NCBI GenBank assembly: GCA_016703025.1
Contig: JADJCV010000004.1
Coordinates: 1,240,001 to 1,304,000, forward strand
Length of the DNA stretch: 64,000 nucleotides
Source of the DNA: Candidatus Avedoeria danica
GTDB lineage: Bacteria > Chloroflexota > Anaerolineae > Epilineales > Epilineaceae
Direction: 5' to 3'
Part shown: one piece after another, positions 18,333 through 27,088 of the stretch
How positions within the stretch are numbered: position 1 is the first letter of the stretch
Layout of the letters: the number at the start of each line of letters is the position of its first letter
The notes under the pieces: generated by a model
What the model was told of the DNA's origin: nothing
What the model saw: the letters and a program-made list of their open reading frames with translations, nothing else
The model's database searches: none
Program-made: the position numbers and the translations under genes

Positions 18333-18668
18333 ATGGAGGCGTCGATCCCGCTGTGGTGGTACCTTCTGGTGGCCGCTACGCTGTTCGGCACGGGTTTGTT
18401 CGGAGCGCTGTCGCGGCGGAATGCGGTCGGCGTCCTGATGGGCATCGAGCTCATGTTGAACGGTGCCAACGTCAATGCCGTCGCTTTCTGGCGCTACATT
18501 GCCGTCCCGTCCGGCGCCGGATTGAACGGCATGGACGGGCAGGTGTTCGCGATCATGGTCATCGCCTTGGCCGCGGCCGAGGCGGCGGTCGGCTTGGCGC
18601 TCATCATCTCGATCTACCGCAACCGCCAGTCGGTGCTCGTCGAGGACTTCAACACGATGCGGGGCTGA
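18333..18668 (+). CDS. nuoK: NADH-quinone oxidoreductase subunit K
   Basis: 111 residues and three transmembrane helices. The functional glutamate in GVLMGIELMLNGANVN and the second, in MVIALAAAEAAVGLALI, are both present; these belong to the proton-transfer chain. The C-terminal NRQSVLVEDFNTMRG tail is typical. GAGGAGGGG lies 3-4 nt before the ATG, a strong site. nuoL follows after 127 bp. Confidence 0.96.
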   Translation: MEASIPLWWYLLVAATLFGTGLFGALSRRNAVGVLMGIELMLNGANVNAVAFWRYIAVPSGAGLNGMDGQVFAIMVIALAAAEAAVGLALIISIYRNRQSVLVEDFNTMRG

Positions 18669-18795
18669 CCCTTTCGACCCCGCCGGGATTTCGGGGCGCT
18701 CGTTCGCAGCGCATGTCATGGATGAGAAGACCAAGCCCGATCGACCCGTTCGATCGTCTCGATGGTTCATGTGCACAGACGCGTGAGAGGAACGG

Positions 18796-21087
18796 ATGTT
18801 GGATCTCGCCGCGCTCGCCGCAAATGCATGGCTCGTGCCGTTGTTCACGGCGCTTGCGTTCGTCATCATCCTCGTTCAGATCTGGACGGGGCGTGGCGGG
18901 CGCAGCTCGGCCTACACGGCGATTGCCGGTGTGGCGGCGAGTGGCGCGTACAGCGTGTTCCTGTTCCTCGCCAGCCTCAGCGGAAGCGCCGAGGAGCTAA
19001 GCCACTCGCCGGCGATGAGCCGGACGCTCGATTGGCTGCCGCTCGGCGACGGATATCTCCGCTTCGGCATCCTCGTCGATCCGCTCGGCGCGGCGACGGC
19101 CGCGATGGTCGGCATCGCCTGCCTCATGATCTTCATCTACTCGTCGTCCTACATGGGCGCGGAGTTCGAACGCTACACGGATCCGACGACCGGTGAAGTC
19201 GACCGGGCGCTGGGCCGGGCGCGCTACGCCCGCTTCTTCGCCTACGTCTCATTGTTCGCCACCGGCATGTTCGGCTTCGTCCTGGCCAGCAACTTGGTGC
19301 AGGCGCTCCTTTTTTGGGAGATCATGGGCCTGTGCTCGTTCCTCCTGATCGGCTTCTGGAACTTCAAGCCGTCGGCGGCTGAAGCGGCCAAGAAGGCGTT
19401 CATGACGACCCGGATCGGCGACATGGGCCTGTTCGTCGGGATCATGATGCTCTTCGCGTTCCTCGGCACGACCGACTACACCGCCCTGATGCGCCCGGAG
19501 AGCCTGGCGCGACTGCAGGGCATCGGCCCGATCGACGGTTGGCTCAGCGGCATGCTCGGCTACGAGGTCTACGTGCCGCTCGGCGGCGTCTCGGTGGCGG
19601 CGCTCGTCGCTCTTTGCCTGTTCGGCGGCTCGATCGGCAAGAGCGCGCAGTTCCCGCTGCACGTCTGGCTGCCCGACGCCATGGAGGGTCCCACGCCGGT
19701 CTCGGCGATGATCCATGCCGCGACGATGGTCTCGGCCGGTGTCTTCCTCATCGCCCGCCTGTACCCGGTCTTCGCGTCGGCGAATGTCGATCACCCGGAT
19801 CAGATCAGCGGTGCGATGTACGCCGTCGCGGCCATCGGCGCACTGACAGCCCTCCTCGCGGCCACGATCGGGATGGCGCAGTACGACATCAAGCGCGTGC
19901 TCGCCTTCTCGACGATCAGCCAGCTTGGCTACATGGTCATGGCGCTCGGAATCGGCGCCTACGTGGCGGCGGTGTTCCACCTGTTGACCCACGCCTTCTT
20001 CAAGGCGCTCCTCTTCCTCGGCAGCGGTTCGGTCATCCACGGCGTCGAACACGGGATGCACGAGGGGCACGGCCACGGCGGGGGTCATGCCGCCGACGCA
20101 GACCACCACGATCGGCAATCGGGCATCCCCGGAGTGGCGGCGGCTGACGCGCACGATCCGCAGGACATGCGCAACATGGGCGGATTGGCTAAGCGGATGC
20201 CGCTCACGTACGTCACGTTCCTGGCCGGCACGCTCGCGCTCACCGGCGTGCCGGTGTTCAGCGGCTTCTGGAGCAAGGATGAGATCCTGTCCGACGCGTT
20301 CCACAAGATGGGCGACGGTCACATGATCGCGCTCGTCGTCTGGGTGCTCGGGACGGCGGCGGCCTTCGTCACGGCGTTCTACATGGCCCGGCAGGTCTTC
20401 ATGGTCTTTGCAGGCCCGCCCTCGACGGACGCCGCCGCTCACGCCCCCGAGAGCGCGCCGGCGATGGTCTACCCGCTCGTGGTCCTGTCCGTATTCGCGA
20501 TCTTCCTCGGCCTCGTCGGCGTTCCGGCCAGCTTCCCGATCATCGGGCCGCTGCTCGGCGGCAACCCGTTCCACCACTACATGGGCTACCTGCTCTCGGG
20601 CGGCGCGTTCGAGACGCACGCCTTCAACGCCCTGCCGGCACTCGCCTCGGTCGGCGCGGCGGCCACCGGGTGGGGCCTCGGCTACGCGCTGTACGGTCGC
20701 CAGCCGGCTGCGGCGCGATCGCGTGACCCGCTGGCTTCGGTGATCGGCGCGCCCTTGTTCCGGCTCCTGAACCGCAAGTACTACATCGACGAAATCTACG
20801 ACGCGACGATCATCAAGGGCTCGGTGGCCTTCGCCAAGCTCAACGCGTGGTTCGACCGCCGGGCCGTGGACGGCGCCGTCAACGGCGCCAGCTGGCTCGG
20901 CAGCCGCGGGGCGACGGTGAACGGCTGGATCGACAGCCGGATCGTCGACGGCACGGTCACCCTCGTGGCGATGGTCAGCGGCGAGTTGTCCCGCTGGATG
21001 CGTTGGCTGCAGACCGGCCGCGTTCAACAGTACCTGCTGCTCGCCTTCGTCGGCGTGCTGATCTTTCTGGCCATGAACGTGCTGTAG
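18796..21087 (+). CDS. nuoL: NADH-quinone oxidoreductase subunit L, long form with a His-rich loop
   Basis: 763 residues, an antiporter-like proton-pumping subunit. Core motifs are LLFWEIMGLCSFLLIGFW, KSAQFPLHVWLPDAMEGPTPVSAMIHAATMV, AYDIKRVLAFSTISQLGYM-type text and GFWSKDEIL. The C-terminal half includes the long amphipathic and transmembrane helix region (YYIDEIYDATIIKG to the end). A soluble loop at residues about 416-445 (HGMHEGHGHGGGH, then DADHHD) has 8 histidines and no counterpart in shorter NuoL sequences; it could bind metal ions. GAGAGGAA precedes the ATG. Confidence 0.95.
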   Translation: MLDLAALAANAWLVPLFTALAFVIILVQIWTGRGGRSSAYTAIAGVAASGAYSVFLFLASLSGSAEELSHSPAMSRTLDWLPLGDGYLRFGILVDPLGAATAAMVGIACLMIFIYSSSYMGAEFERYTDPTTGEVDRALGRARYARFFAYVSLFATGMFGFVLASNLVQALLFWEIMGLCSFLLIGFWNFKPSAAEAAKKAFMTTRIGDMGLFVGIMMLFAFLGTTDYTALMRPESLARLQGIGPIDGWLSGMLGYEVYVPLGGVSVAALVALCLFGGSIGKSAQFPLHVWLPDAMEGPTPVSAMIHAATMVSAGVFLIARLYPVFASANVDHPDQISGAMYAVAAIGALTALLAATIGMAQYDIKRVLAFSTISQLGYMVMALGIGAYVAAVFHLLTHAFFKALLFLGSGSVIHGVEHGMHEGHGHGGGHAADADHHDRQSGIPGVAAADAHDPQDMRNMGGLAKRMPLTYVTFLAGTLALTGVPVFSGFWSKDEILSDAFHKMGDGHMIALVVWVLGTAAAFVTAFYMARQVFMVFAGPPSTDAAAHAPESAPAMVYPLVVLSVFAIFLGLVGVPASFPIIGPLLGGNPFHHYMGYLLSGGAFETHAFNALPALASVGAAATGWGLGYALYGRQPAAARSRDPLASVIGAPLFRLLNRKYYIDEIYDATIIKGSVAFAKLNAWFDRRAVDGAVNGASWLGSRGATVNGWIDSRIVDGTVTLVAMVSGELSRWMRWLQTGRVQQYLLLAFVGVLIFLAMNVL

Positions 21088-21156
21088 GTCGTCGCGCCCG
21101 CCCCGATTCACCCAGTTCCGCCGCGCGGCCCAGCATCCGAGGAGGACCCGTCGCTC

Positions 21157-22815
21157 ATGTCGCTCGCAAGCAACATCCTGACGCTCATCACGTTCCTCCC
21201 GCTCGTCGGCATGGCCATCGTCATGCTGCTGCGGGACGACCGCCCGATCAAGCAGATGGCGATCTATTGGAGCCTGCTGCCATTGGCGCTGTCCGCGTAC
21301 CTTTGGTATGCCTACGACACGTCGGCGGCCGGATTCCAGTTCGAGCAATTCGCGCCATGGATCGGCCTCGGCGCGAACTACGGCATCAACTACCACGTCG
21401 GCGTCGACGGGTTCAGCGTGCCGCTCATCTTCCTCACGTGCCTGTTGACAACCATCAGCCTGTGGTACAGCGCCGGGGTGATCGAGACCCGCGTCAAAGA
21501 GTACTTCGCGCTCTTCATGCTCCTTCAAGTGGGCATGCTCGGCGTGTTCGTTTCGCTCGACCTGTTCATGTTCTATGTCTTCTTCGAGATCGGCCTTGTT
21601 CCGATGTACTTCCTCATCGGGATCTGGGGTGGTCCCCGGCGGGAATACGCGGCCATCAAGTTCTTCCTGTACACGCTCGCCGGCAGCGTCCTGATGCTCC
21701 TCGCGCTGATCAGCGTCGTCTTCAATACGCAGAGCTTCAGTCTCGTCCGCGGCGACATGATCTCGCAGTTCGTCAGCCCTGCGGCGCCGATTCCGTTCCT
21801 CTCCAATCCGACCGGCACCGCGGCCATGCTCGCCTTCCTCGGCTTCCTGGTGGCGATGCTCATCAAGATGCCGAGCTTCCCGTTCCACACCTGGCTGCCT
21901 GACGCCCACGTCGAGGCGCCGACGGCGGGTTCGGTCATCCTGGCCGGCGTCCTGTTGAAGCTCGGCACGTTCGGCCTCGTCCGGGTCGTCATGCCGTTGT
22001 TCCCCGGCGCGTTCCGCAGCCTGGCCATTCCGATCGGATTCCTCGCCTTCACGTCGATCGTGTACGGCGCGATGGTGGCGATGGCCCAGTGGGACTTCAA
22101 GAAGTTGATCGCGTACTCGTCCGTCAACCACATGGGCTATGTGCTGCTTGGCTTGACGGCGTCCGTGGTGGCAGTCTCCTCCGCCAAGGACGGCGATGCG
22201 CAGACCGCGGCCAACATCCTGCAGGCCCGGCAGGCCGGGATCGACGGCGCCGTGCTCCAGATGTACGCCCACGGCATCATCACCGGCGCGCTGTTCCTCC
22301 TCGTCGGCATGATCTACGACACGCGCACCCACGAGCGCGACTTCCGCAAGCTCGGTGGCGGCCTTTGGCGCACGGTGCCGCGCTACGGCACGTTCCTCAT
22401 CGTCGCCGCCTTCGCCAGCCTCGGCCTGCCGAGCCTTGCCGGCTTCGTGGCCGAGTTCCTCGTCTTCAACGGCGCGTTCGGCGTGGCGCTCAACGGCAAC
22501 CTGCCGTTCTTGATTCTGACCGGTCTCTCGGTGCTGGGCATCGTCTTCACGGCGGCCTTCATCCTGTGGAAGGTTATCCAGATGCTCCTCCTCGGCCCGC
22601 AGAACGAGAAGTGGATCGGCACGCCGGACTTGAAGCGGAACGAGATGCTCATGCTCCTGCCGCTCATCGTCTACATGATCCTGTACGGCGTATATCCGAG
22701 GTGGATCCTAGACACGATCCACCCGACGACCGCAAGCCTCGTCACGACGATGGACACCGTGCTCAACGCGCCCGTGGCCGCCGATGCACCGGCCGCCGAG
22801 CCGGCGGCGCCGTAA
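21157..22815 (+). CDS. nuoM: NADH-quinone oxidoreductase subunit M
   Basis: 552 residues with about 14 transmembrane helices, the second antiporter-like subunit. Visible are YHVGVDGFSVPLIFLTCLLT, FFEIGLVPMYFLIGIWGG with the conserved Glu, FPFHTWLPDAHVEAPTAGSV with the pumping Lys/His residues nearby, and AYSSVNHMGYVLLG. The C-terminus has a short Ala/Pro tail. GAGGAGG is 11 nt before the ATG. It is 69 bp after nuoL. Confidence 0.95.
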   Translation: MSLASNILTLITFLPLVGMAIVMLLRDDRPIKQMAIYWSLLPLALSAYLWYAYDTSAAGFQFEQFAPWIGLGANYGINYHVGVDGFSVPLIFLTCLLTTISLWYSAGVIETRVKEYFALFMLLQVGMLGVFVSLDLFMFYVFFEIGLVPMYFLIGIWGGPRREYAAIKFFLYTLAGSVLMLLALISVVFNTQSFSLVRGDMISQFVSPAAPIPFLSNPTGTAAMLAFLGFLVAMLIKMPSFPFHTWLPDAHVEAPTAGSVILAGVLLKLGTFGLVRVVMPLFPGAFRSLAIPIGFLAFTSIVYGAMVAMAQWDFKKLIAYSSVNHMGYVLLGLTASVVAVSSAKDGDAQTAANILQARQAGIDGAVLQMYAHGIITGALFLLVGMIYDTRTHERDFRKLGGGLWRTVPRYGTFLIVAAFASLGLPSLAGFVAEFLVFNGAFGVALNGNLPFLILTGLSVLGIVFTAAFILWKVIQMLLLGPQNEKWIGTPDLKRNEMLMLLPLIVYMILYGVYPRWILDTIHPTTASLVTTMDTVLNAPVAADAPAAEPAAP

Positions 22816-22892
22816 CGGGCCTGGCCTTGCCCCTTGGCCGGTTCGTCCACGCCCATTCCGGTGCACAGTAGCCCGCCGCCCTGGAGCCCGAC

Positions 22893-24458
22893 GTGTCCAA
22901 CCTGAGCGCATCCCTCGTCCAGTTCAGCCCGGAGTTGATCCTCGTGATCGGCGCCGCCGTGCTGTTGACCGTCGACCTCGTCTCCAACGGCCGCGAAGCC
23001 GGGCAGAACGCGATCGGCCTCGGCACGATCCTGCTCGCGCTCGTCGCGACGTTCTGGCTCTGGCCGGGCGGACTGTTCACCGCCGACGGCGGTCTCTTCG
23101 CGACGTACGTCGATGGCGCGCTCGTGCGGCCCGGCGCGTTCGTGAGCGACGGGTTCACGCACTTCTTTCGCATGATCAGTCTGGTTTCGACGGGCCTCGT
23201 GTGGGTGTCGGGCGTGACGTTCATGCGTGGCCGAACGGCGTTCAGAGGCGAGTTCGGCGCGTTCCTGCTGTTTTGTGCCACGGCAATGAACCTCATGGCC
23301 GGCGCCAACGACCTCATCCTGGTGCTGGTGGCCATCGAGTTCCTTTCGATTACGAGCTACGTGCTCACCGGCTTCCTGCGTGAGAACGCGCGCTCGAACG
23401 AGGCCGGCCTGAAGTACTTCCTCTACGGCTCGATCACGAGCGCCGCGATGATCTTCGGGTTGACGTATCTCTTCGGTGCCACCGGGACGACGTCGCTGCC
23501 GCTGATCGCCGACGCCGTCCGATCACCGGACAATTTGCTGATCAAGGACCTGTCGGGCGTCATCATCCCGGCGCTGCTGCTCGTCCTGGCCGGTCTCGGG
23601 TTCAAGATCGCGCTCGTGCCGTTCCACCAGTGGGCGCCCGACGCCTACGAGGGCGCACCGACGCCGGTCACGAGCTTCCTGTCCGTCGGCCCGAAGGCCG
23701 CGGGCATGGCCGTCCTGCTGCGCATGTTCTTCAGCGCGTTCGACGCGCCGCTGCTCACGCCGCATTGGATCGGCCTGATCGGCCTGCTCGCCGGCGCCAC
23801 GATGATCCTCGGCAACCTGGCGGCGCTCGGCCAGACGGACATCAAGCGTCTGATGGCGTACTCGTCCATCGCTCAGGCCGGCTACATGCTTGTCGGCGTC
23901 GCGTCGTTCGGCGCAACGACGATGGGCAGTCTGACCGCCCTCGGCACCGTGGTGCTCTACATCCTGGCTTACATCTTCACGAACATTGGACTGTTTGCGT
24001 GCATCATCGCCGTTGACCATGCCACCGGCGACAGTCGCGTGGATGCCTACGACGGCCTCATGCGCCGCGCCCCGCTGCTGGCGGTGGCGATGGTCATCTT
24101 CTTCCTGTCCCTGGTCGGTGTGCCGCCGCTCGCCGGATTCATCGGCAAGTTCGCCGTCTTCAGCGCCGCCGTCACCACGAACCACACAACGCTGGCGGTG
24201 CTCGGCGTGCTGACCGGGGTGATCGCCGCGGTGTACTACTTCCGGGTCGTGCGGGCGATGTTCTTTCGCCCGGCGCCGGACGGCGCCGCCCCGATCCGGA
24301 TCTCACCGTCCGCGTCATTCGTCATCTGGGCTTGCCTGGCGATGACGATCCTGATCGGCGTGCTGCCCGGCACGTTCGTCCGCGTCGCCCGGGATGCGGC
24401 GGCCGCGGTGCACGCCCCCAGCGCCGAGGGTGCGACGGTCGACGCCGGACACGAGTAG
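22893..24458 (+). CDS. nuoN: NADH-quinone oxidoreductase subunit N
   Basis: 521 residues, the third antiporter-like subunit and last gene of the operon. Marks are AIEFLSITSYVLTGF, ALVPFHQWAPDAYEGAPTPVT, KRLMAYSSIAQAGYML and PPLAGFIGKF. GTG 22893 is preceded by CTGGAG 6-9 nt upstream. After its stop comes a 124-bp convergent gap with short direct repeats and the sortase gene on the other strand. No clear intrinsic terminator was found there. Confidence 0.95.
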   Translation: MSNLSASLVQFSPELILVIGAAVLLTVDLVSNGREAGQNAIGLGTILLALVATFWLWPGGLFTADGGLFATYVDGALVRPGAFVSDGFTHFFRMISLVSTGLVWVSGVTFMRGRTAFRGEFGAFLLFCATAMNLMAGANDLILVLVAIEFLSITSYVLTGFLRENARSNEAGLKYFLYGSITSAAMIFGLTYLFGATGTTSLPLIADAVRSPDNLLIKDLSGVIIPALLLVLAGLGFKIALVPFHQWAPDAYEGAPTPVTSFLSVGPKAAGMAVLLRMFFSAFDAPLLTPHWIGLIGLLAGATMILGNLAALGQTDIKRLMAYSSIAQAGYMLVGVASFGATTMGSLTALGTVVLYILAYIFTNIGLFACIIAVDHATGDSRVDAYDGLMRRAPLLAVAMVIFFLSLVGVPPLAGFIGKFAVFSAAVTTNHTTLAVLGVLTGVIAAVYYFRVVRAMFFRPAPDGAAPIRISPSASFVIWACLAMTILIGVLPGTFVRVARDAAAAVHAPSAEGATVDAGHE

Positions 24459-24497
24459 ACGGTAGACGATCACGGGTCACGGGTCACGAGTAGACGG
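24450..24497. repeat. 13-bp direct repeat at the nuoN end
   Basis: CACGAGTAGACGG occurs at 24450-24462, over the nuoN stop codon, and again at 24485-24497. Between them is a tandem GGGTCAC GGGTCAC. The gap 24459-24582 contains no gene. Confidence 0.8.
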
Positions 24498-24582
24498 AAC
24501 CCGTAGACAAGAACGAGTCGACGGACAGCAGACGGATCGGTCGCGGAGTGTACCCGTCAGCGCGGATCGGTCGAACCGTCGG

Positions 24583-25605
24583 TCAATCGCGAACGGTCCC
24601 CGACGCGGCATAGACCGTCAGCTCGGGCACCAGTTCGGTGAAGACCACCAGCCGCTTGTTGTACGTGCCGTTGCCGTAGTCCCACACACCCTGACACGTG
24701 ATCAGGTTGAGGTTGGGCGCAAGCGACTCGCCGAAGATCGTGTCGATCACGTCGTCCTTGGCATCGTAGTCGTACTCCGCCAGCTCCTGGACGATGAACG
24801 TGTAGCGGTCGCCGCCCTCATACGTGATGATCGCCTCGTCGCCCGGTGACAGCCGGTTCAGCATCCAGAACACCGCCGGCCCGCCCGTGCTCGTATCGAA
24901 GTGGCCCGCGATCACCGAGTTGCCGGTCGCACCCGGCATGGGGCCGCCCTCGTACCACGCGACGTTCATCCAGTCCTGCGGCACGTCCATCGCCCGCTCG
25001 GCCGTCAGGCCGACGTGCTCGATGACGGCATCCACGCCGATTGCCGGGATCTCGAGCCGCACCGGAACGCCGGCCGCGGCGATCACATCCTCCGTCGGCG
25101 TCGGTGGAACCGTTGCCGACGGCCACGGGGTGATCGATGGAACGGGCGTCGCCGAAGGCTCGGGTGTGGCCGACGGGCGCACGAACGCCGGGGGCACCCA
25201 CGCGCTGCCGGCGTCCTTCGCCCGACGCCACCACGGCGTTTCCGGTGCCAGCGGTCGTGCCGCGTCGCCCGCCGCCTCGTGGATGCGGTCGCCTTCGCCC
25301 GCGTCGCCCGGCTCGCTGGCGTCGACGGACACGCCGCCCCACGCCGGCAATTCCACGAACGCCTCGTCATCGGCACGACGCGGATCGTCGCGTTCAACAT
25401 CGGCCGCCGGGACGACCGCCGTGTCCGAGCCGTGGCGCTGTTCGCCCGCGATCGACACCTTGGCCGCCACCGTGTGTTCGGATTCAGCTTTGACCCTGTT
25501 CGGGTGCCCGGAACGGGATCCCGAGCCGGCGGCGCCGGTCAGCGTACAGCCGGCGGTCAGCAGAGGCACGGCGAGCACACAAGCCCACCAGCGATTCGGG
25601 TGCAT
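24583..25605 (-). CDS. Class F sortase with Pro/Thr linker and possible lipobox
   Basis: 340 residues. The C-terminal catalytic domain (about 175-330) has the class F signature: AGHFDTSTGGPAVF with His 235, LNLITCQGVWDYGNGTY with Cys 304, and Arg 318 in NKRLVV. Sortases join proteins carrying a C-terminal sorting signal to cell-surface acceptors. The N-terminus ends a hydrophobic stretch with LLTAGC (Cys 20), which fits a lipoprotein lipobox, although position -3 is Thr. A membrane lipid anchor is thus possible instead of the usual transmembrane helix. A Pro/Ser/Thr linker (about residues 140-170) separates anchor and domain. AAGGA is about 10 nt before the ATG. No pilin gene with a canonical LPxTG was seen nearby. 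Confidence 0.87.
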   Translation of the reverse strand: MHPNRWWACVLAVPLLTAGCTLTGAAGSGSRSGHPNRVKAESEHTVAAKVSIAGEQRHGSDTAVVPAADVERDDPRRADDEAFVELPAWGGVSVDASEPGDAGEGDRIHEAAGDAARPLAPETPWWRRAKDAGSAWVPPAFVRPSATPEPSATPVPSITPWPSATVPPTPTEDVIAAAGVPVRLEIPAIGVDAVIEHVGLTAERAMDVPQDWMNVAWYEGGPMPGATGNSVIAGHFDTSTGGPAVFWMLNRLSPGDEAIITYEGGDRYTFIVQELAEYDYDAKDDVIDTIFGESLAPNLNLITCQGVWDYGNGTYNKRLVVFTELVPELTVYAASGTVRD

Positions 25606-25643
25606 CGACGATCGTCCTTGGGGGGTCCGGTTACGACTGCGTT

Positions 25644-25672
25644 AATTTAGCGCCTTGGCGCGCCCGCGTCAA
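25644..25672 (-). promoter_or_regulatory. Sortase promoter (TTGACG-17-TAAATT)
   Basis: On the minus strand TTGACG (25667-25672), a 17-bp spacer and TAAATT (25644-25649), with start of transcription near 25637 and a leader of about 32 nt. Confidence 0.7.
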
Positions 25673-25754
25673 GCCCCCGGACACAACTTCCGCGCAACAA
25701 CACGCAGTATAGGACGAACCGTCCCGGCAGACGGTGACGCGCAGACACGCCGCA

Positions 25755-25777
25755 CGCCAGCGCAAGTCACGCTGGCG
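25755..25777. other. Small hairpin in the sortase-cpaB gap
   Basis: Perfect 8-bp inverted repeat (CGCCAGCG and CGCTGGCG) with a 7-nt loop and no T-run. The 344-bp gap 25606-25949 holds this hairpin, the sortase promoter and the 79-bp palindrome, and no gene. Confidence 0.55.
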
Positions 25778-25804
25778 CACGGCTTCGGCGACCGGAACGG
25801 GCCG

Positions 25805-25883
25805 CTGGTACCCCGCCACTGCAGCATCTCCGGCCTCCGGACTCTGGCGGGCACCCCCGGCATGTCCAGTGGCGGGCTACCAG
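25805..25883 (+). repeat. 79-bp palindromic intergenic element, copy A
   Basis: Ends are 17-bp inverted arms, 25805-25821 and 25867-25883, matching at 16 of 17 positions (core CCCGCCACTG / CAGTGGCGGG). A second copy lies at 56402-56480 on the other strand; ungapped alignment gives 64 of 79 identical bases. Arms are preserved with G-U type changes, suggesting a folded RNA or cruciform. It is likely a REP- or MITE-like dispersed element. Confidence 0.85.
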
Positions 25884-25949
25884 TACTCGGTCACGGCAGA
25901 GTCATGCCTACCTCTGTCGGCCATCCGAAGCGTGTCCAGCGACAGCGTA

Positions 25950-26801
25950 CTAACGCACTGCGGGGGCGGCAGGCGTGCGGGATGCCCCTCCGGCTCCAAG
26001 GGGCCCGATCGCCACAGGGGTCGTCGTCACGGTCGAGGCGAAGCCGGGGTCAACCGGCACGCGGAACACGGGCGGTGTCGGCAGTCCTTCCGTCGCCACC
26101 GGCGTGAGGTCGGCTTGGCCGATCGCGGCCAGCGTGACCCATGGGTCGAGCCTGCGCGACGAGAGCGCATCGACGAGGTGCAGCACGCGCGTGGGCAACA
26201 GCGCCACCGTGACCATCGTCACGCTCGGCTCGCGCGCGCCGGGTGCGCGGCGGACCTCGCCCGTCGTCAGGTCGGGCACGGCAGCGGCTTCGACCACTGC
26301 CTGCCCCGCGGCGCTGACCTGAACGACAAGCGCGGCGCGTTCGATCAGCTCGGTGAATCTGCGGTTGTGGTTGTCCCGTCCGGTGCCGTAGATGTTGATC
26401 CGGTGGCCGGGGCGCACCCGTCCCCCGACGAGACGGTCGATGCCGGCGGCGAACGACACGATCTCGAGGCGCAGGTCGCGGATGAACCGAACGTCGGTGG
26501 CTGGCAGTGCCCTGCCCGTCGTGATCACGTCGCCCGGCGCCAGCGGGGCGGTGGTCATCAGGCCGGCCGCTCCTTCGATCGGGTAGGCCCCGTTGCTGCG
26601 CGCGTCGACCTCGCGCATCGGTTGGCCGGCGGCCAGCATGTCCATCGTGAGCAGCGTGTACGGTGCGACCGCCCGATTGGCGACCGCGACGACGATGGTG
26701 GCGACGGGTGGTGCCGGCCGGTTGAGGCGGGCAACCCACAGCAGTGCGCCAACGGCGAAGAACGCGACGGCGACGCGGCCGACCCAGACTCGGACGTTCA
26801 T
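25950..26801 (-). CDS. CpaB/RcpC-like SAF-domain protein
   Basis: 283 residues. A single N-terminal transmembrane helix (about residues 8-24) is followed by a SAF domain: VVAVANRAVAPYTLLTMDML, then APGDVITTGRAL and LEIVSFAAGIDRLVGGRVRPGHRINIYG. The layout matches CpaB/RcpC proteins of Flp (Tad) pili, which act in pilus assembly at the cell envelope. No other Tad genes are in the window, so the role is uncertain. A Pro/Thr-rich tail ends the protein. ATG 26801 is fixed by AAGGAGG 6 nt upstream. mfd is divergent. Confidence 0.75.
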   Translation of the reverse strand: MNVRVWVGRVAVAFFAVGALLWVARLNRPAPPVATIVVAVANRAVAPYTLLTMDMLAAGQPMREVDARSNGAYPIEGAAGLMTTAPLAPGDVITTGRALPATDVRFIRDLRLEIVSFAAGIDRLVGGRVRPGHRINIYGTGRDNHNRRFTELIERAALVVQVSAAGQAVVEAAAVPDLTTGEVRRAPGAREPSVTMVTVALLPTRVLHLVDALSSRRLDPWVTLAAIGQADLTPVATEGLPTPPVFRVPVDPGFASTVTTTPVAIGPLGAGGASRTPAAPAVR

Positions 26802-26980
26802 CCCTGCCTCCTTGTAGAGCGGCTGCCACGTGTCGGCGGCCATCGGGTGACCCACCGCCGCAGAGCACACCGCGTGCCAGGGCCGCAGCGGGCGACCGCC
26901 GGCCGCCCCCCGTTTGGGCACCTCGCCGGTCCGGCAAACGGTCCGCTGCCGCGCTGCCATCCATCGCCGAATGTCGTTTC

Positions 26981-27011
26981 GTCAGCGATCGAAGGTCGAT
27001 CTGTCAGCGAT
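26981..27011 (+). promoter_or_regulatory. 9-bp direct repeat next to the mfd promoter
   Basis: GTCAGCGAT at 26981-26989 and 27003-27011, 22 bp centre to centre (about two helical turns). The second copy abuts the -35 of mfd, which suits a regulator binding site. The gap 26802-27088 contains no gene. Confidence 0.5.
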
Positions 27012-27039
27012 TGTGATGCCAACCCGAGCGTGCTAGGCT
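27011..27039 (+). promoter_or_regulatory. mfd promoter (TTGTGA-17-TAGGCT)
   Basis: TTGTGA at 27011-27016, a 17-bp spacer and TAGGCT at 27034-27039. Transcription would start near 27046, about 43 nt before the chosen ATG. An in-frame TTG sits right at 27047. Confidence 0.55.
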
Positions 27040-27088
27040 TGAATGCTTGCCCTGCGGCGTCGCCGCTCCTGTTGGGTGCCATCCCGTC

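Noticed and set aside
19249..22332. 1027-residue minus-strand open frame
   Set aside because: Antisense to nuoL and nuoM, composed mainly of Arg, Asp, Glu and His with no recognisable domain.
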